A stretch of 64,000 nucleotides of DNA from Actinomycetes bacterium (GTDB lineage: Bacteria > Actinomycetota > Acidimicrobiia > IMCC26256 > PALSA-610). Positions 44,390-53,685 of the stretch are shown here, piece by piece (the stretch's first letter is position 1; the number at the start of each line of letters is the position of its first letter). The DNA lies in NCBI GenBank assembly GCA_025360585.1, contig JANYBW010000084.1, positions 33,747 to 97,746 on the forward strand, read 5' to 3'. The position numbers and the translations under genes are program-made. Under the pieces are notes generated by a model. That model made no database searches. It was not told the origin of the DNA and worked only from the letters and a program-made list of their open reading frames with translations.

Positions 44390-45352
44390 TTACGGAATCA
44401 GCAATACTCGCCCGATGGCTTGACGGCTCTCGATAAACGCGTGCGCGTCTGCGGCTTGATGCAGCGGAAACGTACGGTCGATGACAACGTGCAGACGACC
44501 CGCGCCTACATCATCCACGTGGCGGCCGATCATCTGCTGCGCCCGATCGGTGATGATTTCGGCGCCGAGGAATACGCCAGTGATCGATTGATTGTTCATA
44601 CCGAGCACACCGATATCGAACGGCTGCGGATCACGCCCGGCGCTACCGACGGTGATGGCCCGGCCGCGGTATGCCAAACAGGCAACGCTGCCCGCGAGAA
44701 TCGAACCGCCAACGGAATCCACTACGAGGTCGACCCCACGACCATTCGTTGCGGCGCGAACTTCATCAACCCAACCGGCTCGCGAATAGTCGAAGCCACG
44801 ATCGAGCCCGTATTCATTAGCAGTTTTGAGCCGATCGAGGCTCGACGCCGTGGCAAAGACGGTGGCCCCGGCGCGTTTCGCGAGTTGGATTGCCGCGAGG
44901 CCCACACCACCGGCGCCCGCTTGAATCAATACTGTCTCGCCTTCGCGCAAGCGCCCGAATTCGAAGAGGCAATCGTCGGCCGTCCCGAACGGCACCGGCA
45001 CTCCTGCGGCAGCCTGGATGTCGGCACCGTCCGCGATGGGCCACGTGATGATCGACGGTACCGCCGCAAGCTCCGCGTGTGATCCCCACATCATCGTCGC
45101 GACAACCCGTTGACCCACCCTGCGATCCACGACCCCGTCGCCGATCTCGATGATGGTTCCCGCGCACTGATAGCCGACGATGTGCGGCACGCTCGGCATA
45201 TCTCCGCCGAGGCGATTCAGCGTGTCGCCGCCTTCGATGCTGATGGCCTCGACCTTGATGAGCACCATCCCCGGCCCGCACGCAGGATCGGGAACATCTT
45301 CGTAACGAAAAACGTTCGGGGCGCCAGTTTCGTAATAGACCGCTGCTTTCAT
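44390..45352 (-). CDS. Zinc-free quinone oxidoreductase (MDR superfamily)
   Basis: 320 residues. The GroES-like N-terminus (MKAAVYYETGAPNVFRYEDV) and Rossmann motif AGAGGVGLAAIQLAKRAGATV are clear, and zinc-binding cysteines are absent, which places it with NADPH:quinone reductases (QOR/zeta-crystallin type). It probably reduces quinones or enones with NADPH. It follows PepF by 28 bases on the same strand, so it may be the last gene of the run beginning with the monooxygenase at 50827. Confidence 0.9.
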   Translation of the reverse strand: MKAAVYYETGAPNVFRYEDVPDPACGPGMVLIKVEAISIEGGDTLNRLGGDMPSVPHIVGYQCAGTIIEIGDGVVDRRVGQRVVATMMWGSHAELAAVPSIITWPIADGADIQAAAGVPVPFGTADDCLFEFGRLREGETVLIQAGAGGVGLAAIQLAKRAGATVFATASSLDRLKTANEYGLDRGFDYSRAGWVDEVRAATNGRGVDLVVDSVGGSILAGSVACLAYRGRAITVGSAGRDPQPFDIGVLGMNNQSITGVFLGAEIITDRAQQMIGRHVDDVGAGRLHVVIDRTFPLHQAADAHAFIESRQAIGRVLLIP

Positions 45353-45380
45353 AGCCCAACGCTATCGGGGATCGCTCAGG

Positions 45381-47186
45381 TCAGCGCATCGCAGCGGCCA
45401 GCCGTTCGTGATCATCGATGTGCGCGACGATGACATCCAAGCTCGATTTCCAAAACGCTGGATCGTTGATGTTGATGCCAAATCGTTCGCCGAGCGCGGC
45501 TGCGGAATCCATGCCAGCCATGCTCAACAGATCGTCGTAGCCGGCGCGAAACTCATCGGGGGCCTCCACGAACCGGGCGTAGAGACCGAGGCCAAACAAC
45601 AGCCCGAAGGTATAGGGCCAATTGTAAAATGCAGTGAAATAGTGAGGTTTTACGGCCCACATGTAGGGGTGGCGAAAATTCGCCGCGAGGCCATCACCGT
45701 AGGCCGCGTCTTGCGCGCGCAACATCGCATCGCACAGTTCAGCCACCGACAGCGATGTAGTACGGCGCCGCTCACACACTTCGAGCTCGAACAAGAACCG
45801 GCTATGGATATCGACCACAACCTGCGCCGCACCAACGAGATAGGTGTCGAGCAGGCCGAGCCGCTGCGCCGGATCCTCGACCCCACCGATCATGTGTTGA
45901 AACAACAACGTCTCACAAAAAATGGACGCGGTCTCAGCCAACGCCATCGGCATCCGCCGTTGAATCGGCGTACGCATCGCCATCGTGACGTTGTGATAGG
46001 CGTGACCGAGTTCATGGGCCAATGTCGAAACTGATTCGTGGCTACCGTCGAAGTTCATCATCACGCGGCTGACATCGTCGCCAAACGACGCGCAATACGC
46101 GCCACCGCGTTTCCCCGGCCGGATTTCCGCATCGATCCATGATTCCGCGAACGCCCGTTGTGCGAGCTGCGCGAGATGCGAGGAGTACCCCGAGAATGCG
46201 CCTCCAACATGGCCCATCGCTTCGGGCCAGGAAACGGAATCGCCACCACCGACCGGTGCAAAAAGGTCCCACCACGGCAAGCCGCCATCGTGACCAAGCA
46301 AACGCGCTTTGGCGTTGAAATAGCGCCGAAAATCTGGCAACGCCGCAACCACGGCGGTGTTCATCGCGTCCAGCGTCTGCCGATCGACGTTGTTGCCCTT
46401 GAGTGCCGGTTCAAGATCGTCGGAATAACCCCGGCGCTGGTTCAGAACCCCAGTTTCTCCCTTCGCTCCATTGATCGCCGCCGCGAGCGGAACCGCAACC
46501 GTTTCCCATGCCGCGAGTTCTGCTTCGTACGCACTCCGACGCCGTTGAGGATCATGATCAGTCGCACGGCCCCGCGCCATCGTCACCGGGATCGTTTCGG
46601 TCGTGCCGTCAGCGTTGGTGATGTTCGCCGTGAGTTGCGAACCGATATCGCCGTGCAGGCGCTGCCAGGCCAAGGCGCCGCTCGGCGCGAGCTGCGAGGC
46701 GAGTTCTTCTTCAGGTTCACTCATCTGGAACGCCGCATACTCCACGGCGCGATCCAACGCGAATGCGTGTGCCGCGGCTTGTTCGCTACCCGCCGCGAGC
46801 GCATCGACTCCCAGGGCTGCCACCCACGCTTCCAGCCGTTTCCACAACGGGCCCATACCGGCGAGTCGCGTTTGTATCTGTACAGTCAGCGACGCCGCCG
46901 CGTCGTCGTGGCTGTTGGTCGTCACGAGCCCGTAGAGAAATGCATTCAACGGCCGCAGCTGTTCGTGTAACGCATTTGTATCGCCCAGGATTTGTTCGAT
47001 CACCGCAAGGTCGTCGACATTCGGCACACGCGGAGCGATCGCTCGCACCTCATGGTCGTCGTAGAACGCGGTGAGGCGGTCCAAACGCGCGTACACCGAC
47101 TCAATGTCTGCGTGCAACGCGCGGTCATCGGAGGATCCAAAGAACGGCGTTAGATCCCAACGGGGTGTTGCTTGCTGATCGATCAT
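45381..47186 (-). CDS. pepF: Oligoendopeptidase F (M3 metallopeptidase)
   Basis: 601 residues, the family length. The zinc motif is LAHELGHAYHNV (HExxH), and the third ligand Glu lies in ALAETASIFCETLLF. The segment LEPALKGNNVDRQTLDAM and the C-terminal WPYTFGLLFGLGLY are typical PepF. The enzyme trims short peptides in the cytoplasm. ATG at 47186 (MIDQQATPRW) fits the family better than the upstream ATG eight codons earlier. It follows the secreted hydrolase gene after 33 bases. Confidence 0.93.
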   Translation of the reverse strand: MIDQQATPRWDLTPFFGSSDDRALHADIESVYARLDRLTAFYDDHEVRAIAPRVPNVDDLAVIEQILGDTNALHEQLRPLNAFLYGLVTTNSHDDAAASLTVQIQTRLAGMGPLWKRLEAWVAALGVDALAAGSEQAAAHAFALDRAVEYAAFQMSEPEEELASQLAPSGALAWQRLHGDIGSQLTANITNADGTTETIPVTMARGRATDHDPQRRRSAYEAELAAWETVAVPLAAAINGAKGETGVLNQRRGYSDDLEPALKGNNVDRQTLDAMNTAVVAALPDFRRYFNAKARLLGHDGGLPWWDLFAPVGGGDSVSWPEAMGHVGGAFSGYSSHLAQLAQRAFAESWIDAEIRPGKRGGAYCASFGDDVSRVMMNFDGSHESVSTLAHELGHAYHNVTMAMRTPIQRRMPMALAETASIFCETLLFQHMIGGVEDPAQRLGLLDTYLVGAAQVVVDIHSRFLFELEVCERRRTTSLSVAELCDAMLRAQDAAYGDGLAANFRHPYMWAVKPHYFTAFYNWPYTFGLLFGLGLYARFVEAPDEFRAGYDDLLSMAGMDSAAALGERFGININDPAFWKSSLDVIVAHIDDHERLAAAMR

Positions 47187-47219
47187 GGATTTGACGGTAG
47201 CCCGCGCCACGCAACCGCG

Positions 47220-48878
47220 TTATCCATGTGCGGTGAAACCGTGGCTGGTGGGGAGCTCAACGTCGATTGCTGAGAACGTGATCGAGCCGCCGAGGCGCGG
47301 CTGCGCGTAGGCAACCGTGGTCGCAACTATTTGCAACGTGACCTTCGCACCCGGAGTCGCGTGGTACGAAATCGTTTCGAGGGACACGGTGGCCGTGTGA
47401 GCAGCGCCATCGAGGATCATGACGATCGGCGTAATTTGGTTGCCCAGCACGATGCCAGTGGCGTCGTCGACGAGTTGTGCGAACACCCGAGTGGGGTGCG
47501 GACCAGCGGGCGCGGTTCCGGTGTAACTCACCTTGAGTTTCGGAGCCGCCGCGACCAATGCATCGCTCGAAAACGGAATCGAGACACTCACGGCATTGGT
47601 GGCTTTGCCCGGCGTAATCGCAAGCGAAACACTGCCCAACAAACCCTTCGTGAGTGAGGTCGTGGCAGGCCCCGCACCCCCTGCCTCAACGAGTTTCAAC
47701 GTTCCATTGCCATGGGCCTTGACCACCGCGCCGGGTGCAGTGGGAAAATCGTCGGCGGTGAAGGACTTACCTTGTTGATCGATGATGTCGATTCGCGGGC
47801 CAAGTTTGATATTCGCGTCATCTTTCAAAGAGCGCGCTAACCAGAGCTCGGCTGCCTTCGCGATTCGCGCACCGTCATCGGCATGGGTCAGGCAGGAACC
47901 ATGACCACCGCAGTACCAGATCATCGAGGCCTCGACTCCTTTCGTACGCAGAATTCGATAGTTCGTAACCGCTTCGTCGAGCGAAAACAGCGTGTCTACG
48001 GTGCCTTGGATGAACAAGGTTGGCACGTTGATTTGCCCGACGAGATCGGCCGGGCCACGCGCAGCAAACCATTGCTGATCGGCCGGAGTCATCACGCCAG
48101 TGGCATGCCCAGCGTTGTACGCGGATGTGATGTGCGGATCAAGATGATCCTTAGGCGCAAATGAATAGAGCTGATCGCCCCAACCTTGCTTGAAGGTCTC
48201 GCCTTTGTACAAGCTGGTGATGAGCGAATGCCAGGCGATCGTCGGCACGATCACATCGACCCGACAATCGAGCGCAGCCGTGATGAGCTGAATACCGCCA
48301 CCGTAGGAACCGCCGACCATTCCCATACGCGGGTCGCCGGAACCATCAAGTTTGACGGCCGGCAAGGTCGCGACCCAATCGATCAAGCGTTGTACATCGC
48401 GGCCTTCAAAATCAGGACTGTTGATCGTGATCGTCCCCGATGATGCTCCCCAGCCGCGCGGATCCCAGGTCAACACGTTGTAGCCGGCATCGTGAAGGCG
48501 GCTGATGCTGGAATCCGAAAAGATGCCGGCGGTGGTCGTCGATGTATTGGTGTCGCCGCCAGTACCCCAGCCCGGACCCTTCAAAATAGTCGGCGAATCG
48601 GTTCCGTCGAGCGCCCGCGGAAACCAGTGCGCACGAATTGTTGTGCCATCAAATGATGTGATGTCGTAGTCACTGGATCCTGGCGCAGTCTGTTTGGCCG
48701 CCACGCGGCCAGTTGGTTGGGCGACGCACTTCGGGCGTACGAAGCCGCCAGGTTTCACGGTCGTCGAAGTGGTTTTCGCGTTGGTGATTTTAGTCGGAGC
48801 GGAACTGCTGGAGCATGCGGCAAACAACGACACCGAAGCGGTGACCGCGGCGATGGTACGGATCGTTGCTGTTTTCAT
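47220..48878 (-). CDS. CocE/S15-type hydrolase lipoprotein
   Basis: 552 residues. A lipoprotein signal peptide ends SLFAAC with the Cys at residue 22, followed by a Thr-rich linker. The alpha/beta hydrolase core shows VLTWDPRGWGASSG, the nucleophile elbow MVGGSYGGGIQL (GxSYGG as in X-Pro dipeptidyl peptidase/CocE) and a C-terminal beta-sandwich of about 180 residues, as in the S15 family. It probably hydrolyses an ester or an X-Pro peptide outside the membrane. Its ATG overlaps the stop of the Baeyer-Villiger-type monooxygenase gene (ATGA), so the two are coupled. Confidence 0.85.
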   Translation of the reverse strand: MKTATIRTIAAVTASVSLFAACSSSSAPTKITNAKTTSTTVKPGGFVRPKCVAQPTGRVAAKQTAPGSSDYDITSFDGTTIRAHWFPRALDGTDSPTILKGPGWGTGGDTNTSTTTAGIFSDSSISRLHDAGYNVLTWDPRGWGASSGTITINSPDFEGRDVQRLIDWVATLPAVKLDGSGDPRMGMVGGSYGGGIQLITAALDCRVDVIVPTIAWHSLITSLYKGETFKQGWGDQLYSFAPKDHLDPHITSAYNAGHATGVMTPADQQWFAARGPADLVGQINVPTLFIQGTVDTLFSLDEAVTNYRILRTKGVEASMIWYCGGHGSCLTHADDGARIAKAAELWLARSLKDDANIKLGPRIDIIDQQGKSFTADDFPTAPGAVVKAHGNGTLKLVEAGGAGPATTSLTKGLLGSVSLAITPGKATNAVSVSIPFSSDALVAAAPKLKVSYTGTAPAGPHPTRVFAQLVDDATGIVLGNQITPIVMILDGAAHTATVSLETISYHATPGAKVTLQIVATTVAYAQPRLGGSITFSAIDVELPTSHGFTAHG

Positions 48879-50827
48879 GTCAACTCATAATCGTTCGGGT
48901 TCGGAGAGCGGGTCTGTTGCCAATACTCGTGCAATGAATACGGCCAGTTTTGGGCTACTCGGCCGAACTCATTTTTGTACCAGCTGTTGACGTCCGAGAC
49001 GCCCCACGCCATCGAGGAGTTGCCGGCATCGATGTATTCGTTGTACTGATCGTGAACGTCGTCTCGGCAATTCATCGCGGCATGGTTGTTTGCGAGCAGC
49101 ATGTGCACGCTCTCAGCGATGTAGTGCGCTTCGCACTCCGAAAAATAGATGATGCTGCCGTTGATCACGATGTTCGTGTTCGGCCCATACATCATGAACA
49201 GGTTTGGAAATTCCGGAACGGTAATTCCGAGGTAGGCGCGAGCGTCTCCGCCCCAGCGTTCGTGAAGATCGGTTCCCTGAGCCCCAACGATGTTCATCGG
49301 AGTCAAAAAGTTCGTGGCCTCAAAACCCGTGCCATAAATAATGATGTCGGCATCGTGATGCACTCCGTCCGCGGTGTTGATTCCCGTCGCGTCGATGCTC
49401 GTGATCGATTCGATTGTGAGGTGCACATCACTGCGGTTCAACGCTAGCGGAAGCGTTCCTCCATCGAGCACGACCCGTTTTGCAATCGGCGGATAGGTCG
49501 GTAGCACCTTCACGAAGAGCTCGGGGTCGGGGAACATCACTTGGTAGTACATCGTGAGCATTTCCCGAAGGAAATCGTTGGCGGCGCTCACACTCCTGTC
49601 GTTCGGAACCCAGTCTGGATCTACGGTCGCGAGCGGCAACAACCCCGTGTTCGTGCGCGACATAATCCACATGCGATCCCAACGCATATACGCGGGAAGG
49701 TGCCGAAGCAGCCAACGGTTTCCGTGCGGCACATCGTCTTGATAATTCGGCACGGGCAGCAACCACGGCGGCGTGCGCTGAAATACGGTGAGGGATTCCG
49801 CTTGTTCGGCAACGATCGGAATGAATTGCGCTGCACTCGCTCCGGTGCCAACGACTGCAACTCGTTGGCCCGCGAAATCGATGGAGTGATCCCAATACGC
49901 GGAGTGAAACGCGGGGCCAACGAAGGTGTCGATACCAACAATATCGGGCATTTTCGGACGGTTGAGCTGACCAACTGCACTGACCAACGCATGCACCGTG
50001 ATCGTGGATTCCTGACCGGGCGAATCCTGACCGGCCGAATCCTGACCACATGCGCGCGTGCGCACCGACCACGTTTGATCGTCGTCGCTCCACACACAAT
50101 CCATCACTTCGGTGTCGCACCGGATATTGGGGCGCAAACCAAACTGATCGGCGAAGCTGGCGAAGTATTCATGCAGTACCGGTTGCGTTGAATAGAACTG
50201 CGGCCAATCGGCGGTCTGTGCACATGCGTAGCTGTAAAAATGATTCGGAATATCAACGCGGCAACCGGGGTAGACGTTTTCGAACCACGTACCACCGACG
50301 TCGGCGTTCTTGTCGAAGATCACAAACTCAACCCCGGCTTGTCGCAATCGATGCGCCATGATGAGCCCGGACATTCCGGCACCGATAATGCCAACGACAA
50401 ATCTTCGATCCGGCGCGAGTGCGGCCCGATTCCATTTCGGAGCCCGCAGGTCTTGGCCATCGAGGGCAAGTTCTTCTTCGAGTAACGGCAGAAATCCTTC
50501 GGGCACCGGGCCGCCCGTCGCGAATTCGATCAGCTGCACCAGCGTCGCGTGATCCGGAGCGGGTGCCGCAGTTGCGCCGGAATCCCGGAATCGAATGAGT
50601 GCATCCGCCGCTAACGCTCGAGCGTGCGCCAGCTGTTCATCGGTATAGCCCGCGTTGGGTTCGAGCAGTTTCGTTTGATCGAATACAAGGTCCGAGCGCA
50701 ACACTGAGAGGTCGCCCGTCAGCTGCGCCACCGCAGCAAGCAAGGGCGGCGGCATGGCTTCCGACATCGACGCACGAATGACATCGTCGTTATCGGAAAT
50801 TTTCTCGGCAATAGGATTTAGGCGCAC
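48875..50827 (-). CDS. Flavin-containing Baeyer-Villiger-type monooxygenase
   Basis: 650 residues starting at GTG. The FAD Rossmann motif is VGIIGAGMSGLIMAHRL, with the BVMO signature region GGTWFENVYPGCRVD. The BVMO fingerprint FxGxxxHxxxW appears as FVGPAFHSAYWDHS, where the final Pro/Asp position differs. The second nucleotide motif is VAVVGTGASAAQF. An N-terminal extension of about 130 residues places it with the long steroid/cycloketone group. It should insert oxygen next to a ketone, giving an ester; the coupled hydrolase downstream could cleave such an ester, although that protein appears to be exported. Confidence 0.92.
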   Translation of the reverse strand: MRLNPIAEKISDNDDVIRASMSEAMPPPLLAAVAQLTGDLSVLRSDLVFDQTKLLEPNAGYTDEQLAHARALAADALIRFRDSGATAAPAPDHATLVQLIEFATGGPVPEGFLPLLEEELALDGQDLRAPKWNRAALAPDRRFVVGIIGAGMSGLIMAHRLRQAGVEFVIFDKNADVGGTWFENVYPGCRVDIPNHFYSYACAQTADWPQFYSTQPVLHEYFASFADQFGLRPNIRCDTEVMDCVWSDDDQTWSVRTRACGQDSAGQDSPGQESTITVHALVSAVGQLNRPKMPDIVGIDTFVGPAFHSAYWDHSIDFAGQRVAVVGTGASAAQFIPIVAEQAESLTVFQRTPPWLLPVPNYQDDVPHGNRWLLRHLPAYMRWDRMWIMSRTNTGLLPLATVDPDWVPNDRSVSAANDFLREMLTMYYQVMFPDPELFVKVLPTYPPIAKRVVLDGGTLPLALNRSDVHLTIESITSIDATGINTADGVHHDADIIIYGTGFEATNFLTPMNIVGAQGTDLHERWGGDARAYLGITVPEFPNLFMMYGPNTNIVINGSIIYFSECEAHYIAESVHMLLANNHAAMNCRDDVHDQYNEYIDAGNSSMAWGVSDVNSWYKNEFGRVAQNWPYSLHEYWQQTRSPNPNDYELT

Positions 50828-50877
50828 GGACCGAATCTACCTGCAATCTGACACGACGCCGATGGTGTGCCTGATCG

Positions 50878-51480
50878 CTACATCGGGCGGGGGTCCGCGT
50901 CCTGGATCACCTTGATCACGTCGCGGCCGATCGGCAATGCCGCGCATCCGTGGGTTTGTTCGCAAATGAAATCCCAGTTCGGTTTCGCCAACATGTGACA
51001 CGCCGAACAATTTCCTCCGAAGCGATTCTTCACTTCGTTCGCACCCCGAGTCGCGATCTTGGCCCCTTGCGCGGTCACGTCGAGGAAGAAAAACTCCCAG
51101 TCGTTTCCGGCCGGATTAAAGCCCTTTTTGCGCTTAATCATGGCTTCTTGGGGAACCAGCTGAATGATCGTCCCGACGGGATAGGTACCGCCCACAGTCG
51201 AACGAGCCACTTTCAGCGTGGCATCCAGATGCCCGAGGGCGTTCGTTACGTAAAAGAAACGGACATGCGTCCACTTATGGATATTGACGAACGTTGCGCT
51301 CGTCGCCACAAAGTCTTCATTTTGAATAGTTGTGGTCGCTGCGGCTGTCGTCGCTGGCGCCTTCGTGGTTGCAGGTGCGGCCACCGGCGAGGAGTTGCCA
51401 CCGCAGGCGACAAACAAGAGTGCTGCCGTTGCGATGGTGATCGCCATCCATCGGAGCTCATCGCGTTTTCGTGAGTTCAT
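50878..51480 (-). CDS. Lipoprotein with CxxCH haem motif
   Basis: 200 residues. The signal peptide ends LLFVAC with the lipidated Cys at residue 26, followed by an Ala/Thr-rich linker. The domain from about residue 55 contains WEFFFLDVT and then NCSACH, a covalent-haem motif CxxCH, with a second cysteine pair ICEQTHGCAA that may form a disulfide. The layout resembles cytochrome P460/cytochrome c'-beta-like proteins that bind small ligands, but the P460 Lys crosslink cannot be verified. Divergent from the F420 gene with only 29 bases between starts. Confidence 0.7.
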   Translation of the reverse strand: MNSRKRDELRWMAITIATAALLFVACGGNSSPVAAPATTKAPATTAAATTTIQNEDFVATSATFVNIHKWTHVRFFYVTNALGHLDATLKVARSTVGGTYPVGTIIQLVPQEAMIKRKKGFNPAGNDWEFFFLDVTAQGAKIATRGANEVKNRFGGNCSACHMLAKPNWDFICEQTHGCAALPIGRDVIKVIQDADPRPM

Positions 51481-51509
51481 CGACGCAGCCTCGCGTAGAG
51501 TGCCTGATT

Positions 51510-52541
51510 ATGCAATTCGATGAACTCGGTTTCTATACCCTCGCCGGCGCGCCGCAATCTCCACGCGAGCTGATCGATGAAATTCGCGACGCGGAAGCGA
51601 TGGGTCTCGGAACCGCGTTTATTTCGGAACGGTTCAACGTCAAAGAAGCGGCGGCGATTTCGGGCGCGGTTGGCGCGGTATCGGACAACATTCAGATCGC
51701 AACCGCAGCGACAAATCACACGAGCCGGCATCCCGTGATCACGGCTGGCTTTGCGACCACGATGCATCGCCTCACGAACGGCCGATTCAGTCTCGGGCTC
51801 GGCCGTGGGATCGATCCATTAATGAATGCGTACGGAATCCCGCGGATCACCACGGCCTCGATGGAGTCCTTCGCGGCGTTGATGCGGCGCCTATGGAAAG
51901 GCGAGGCAGTCTTCGACTATGCCGACAGTGAACGCGCCTATCCAGTGCTGCACCTCGATGCCGCGTTCAACGAAGACATTCCGCTCACGCTCGTAGCGTT
52001 CGGCCCCGACACGCTCGCGCTCGGCGGTCGGGCGTTTGATGCAGTCGTGTTACACACGTTTTTTACCGACGAAACCACGCAACGCGCCGTGCGGACGGTG
52101 AAGCGCGCCGCGGAACAAGCTGGTCGCGATCCTGATGCAGTGAAGGTGTGGAGTTGTTTCGCCACTGTCGGCGATCACGTCGAAGAGGGCCTGCGATTGC
52201 GCAAAACGGTGGGTCGTCTGGCCACTTACCTCCAGGGCTACGGCGATCTGTTGATCCGCACGAACCAATGGGATCCGAGTGTGTTGGCCAAATTCCGCGC
52301 CGACGAAATGGTGTCGAGTTTTCCGGGAGCGATTGATGGCAAAGCAACAATCGAACAGCTCGAACACATCGCGACCTTGATTCCTGAGCAGTGGCTGGAA
52401 TCGGCGGCAGTCGGCTCGCCCCAACAGTGCGTTTCTGCGATCAAGGGCCAGTTCGATCTCGGCTGCGACCGCGTGATTCTTCACGGCGCGACACCAACGG
52501 AACTCGCGCCGATCGTTGCGGCGTACACGGCGAGTAAATAG
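51510..52541 (+). CDS. F420-dependent LLM-class oxidoreductase (TIGR03857-like)
   Basis: 343 residues of the luciferase-like monooxygenase fold. The opening ELGFYTLAGAPQSP and GLGTAFISERFNVKE, then GRFSLGLGRGID, correspond closely to the TIGR03857 subfamily (MSMEG_2249-like), which is predicted to use coenzyme F420. The substrate is unknown. ATG at 51510 is chosen over 51471, whose codons overlap the divergent lipoprotein gene. Implies the host makes F420, as does the second LLM gene at 61128. Confidence 0.9.
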   Translation: MQFDELGFYTLAGAPQSPRELIDEIRDAEAMGLGTAFISERFNVKEAAAISGAVGAVSDNIQIATAATNHTSRHPVITAGFATTMHRLTNGRFSLGLGRGIDPLMNAYGIPRITTASMESFAALMRRLWKGEAVFDYADSERAYPVLHLDAAFNEDIPLTLVAFGPDTLALGGRAFDAVVLHTFFTDETTQRAVRTVKRAAEQAGRDPDAVKVWSCFATVGDHVEEGLRLRKTVGRLATYLQGYGDLLIRTNQWDPSVLAKFRADEMVSSFPGAIDGKATIEQLEHIATLIPEQWLESAAVGSPQQCVSAIKGQFDLGCDRVILHGATPTELAPIVAAYTASK

Positions 52542-52562
52542 GTACCATCCCAGCCGGAATAC

Positions 52563-53678
52563 TCAGTTTGGCGCCGGAGTCGTTCGGGCCGAAATTTCCG
52601 TTGCCTTCACGCTCACCCAGCAACGAGAACCGACCTCAAGATCGAACGCCACGCGCGCCGCGGTCGTGATTTCGACGATCAGTTCGATCGCGCCCTGCAC
52701 ACGAACCCGCACCCGCCCGCCGCCGTCATCATCGATTCTTGCGACGACAACTTCCCAACAGTTCCGGGCGGTCGTGTCGGGTTGGGAACGATGCATCGCG
52801 ACGGCTGCGGGGTCAATCGATGCAATGACACTGCCCTGGAGTTCGAGATCCGCCACAATGAGTTCGGTTCCGCTACTCGTGCGAAGACGGCCATTGCTCG
52901 CTTCGCCACTGAAAACGTTGCGACCCAGCAACTCAGCCACGTAGCGAGAACGTGGGAGCTGGCGCAGTTCGGCAACGGTTCCGGTTTGTACCACGGTGCC
53001 CTGCTCCAGCACGACAACCCGATCCGCAATTGTCAGCGCTTCGAACGGGTCGTGGGTAACAACAATTCGCGCGCCGTCGTGGTGTGTGAGTGTGGTTGCC
53101 AACGCAGAACGAGTTGCGCCCCGAGTCGCAATGTCGAGCGCGGCAAATGGTTCGTCGAGCAACAACAGTCGAGGCGTTACGGCGAGCGCACGGGCTAACG
53201 CAACCCTCTGAGCTTGACCAGCCGAAAGTGTTGCGGCCCGCCGATCGCGCAGTGCAGAAAGTTCGTAGCGATCAAGCCACGCTTGTGCCTCCGCACGCGC
53301 TAGTCCACGCTTCTTGCCCTGCGCCTGCAATCCAAAGGCAACATTCGCGAGCACCGTAGAACGTTGAAATAGTCGTCCGTCAGAAAATACGAACCCGACC
53401 CCGCGTTGGTTCGGCGCCACAAACTGATCGCAGTCGGGATCATCAACCGCACGCCCATCGATGACGATCCACCCGCGTTGCAAGGGATCGAGGCCCGCGA
53501 TCGCCCGTAGCAACAAGGATTTTCCGGCGCCGTTTGGACCCACCAACACAACGGTTTCGCCACTCCCGGCCTTGATTTGCGCATCGAGGATGAAGCCATC
53601 GAGCTCGATCACAATGTGGGCATCCAAAACGCAAGTGCTGGTTGGCAAAACGCAAGCGCTGGTCGGTGAAGTCTTCAC
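52563..53678 (-). CDS. modC: Molybdate-type ABC transporter ATP-binding protein
   Basis: 371 residues. Walker A is VGPNGAGKS, the ABC signature reads LSAGQAQR (Ala in place of the usual second Gly), Walker B is LLLLDEPF, and the H-loop is VTHDPFEA. A TOBE-like molybdate-binding C-terminal domain of about 120 residues follows. The start is taken as GTG at 53678, with AAGGGAG about 12 bases upstream; a 20-bp direct repeat covers the first codons (CAAGTGCTGGTTGG and CAAGCGCTGGTCGG). It lies seven bases after modB. No modA gene is in the window, so the binding protein must be elsewhere. Confidence 0.9.
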   Translation of the reverse strand: MKTSPTSACVLPTSTCVLDAHIVIELDGFILDAQIKAGSGETVVLVGPNGAGKSLLLRAIAGLDPLQRGWIVIDGRAVDDPDCDQFVAPNQRGVGFVFSDGRLFQRSTVLANVAFGLQAQGKKRGLARAEAQAWLDRYELSALRDRRAATLSAGQAQRVALARALAVTPRLLLLDEPFAALDIATRGATRSALATTLTHHDGARIVVTHDPFEALTIADRVVVLEQGTVVQTGTVAELRQLPRSRYVAELLGRNVFSGEASNGRLRTSSGTELIVADLELQGSVIASIDPAAVAMHRSQPDTTARNCWEVVVARIDDDGGGRVRVRVQGAIELIVEITTAARVAFDLEVGSRCWVSVKATEISARTTPAPN

Positions 53679-53685
53679 GCCAACG

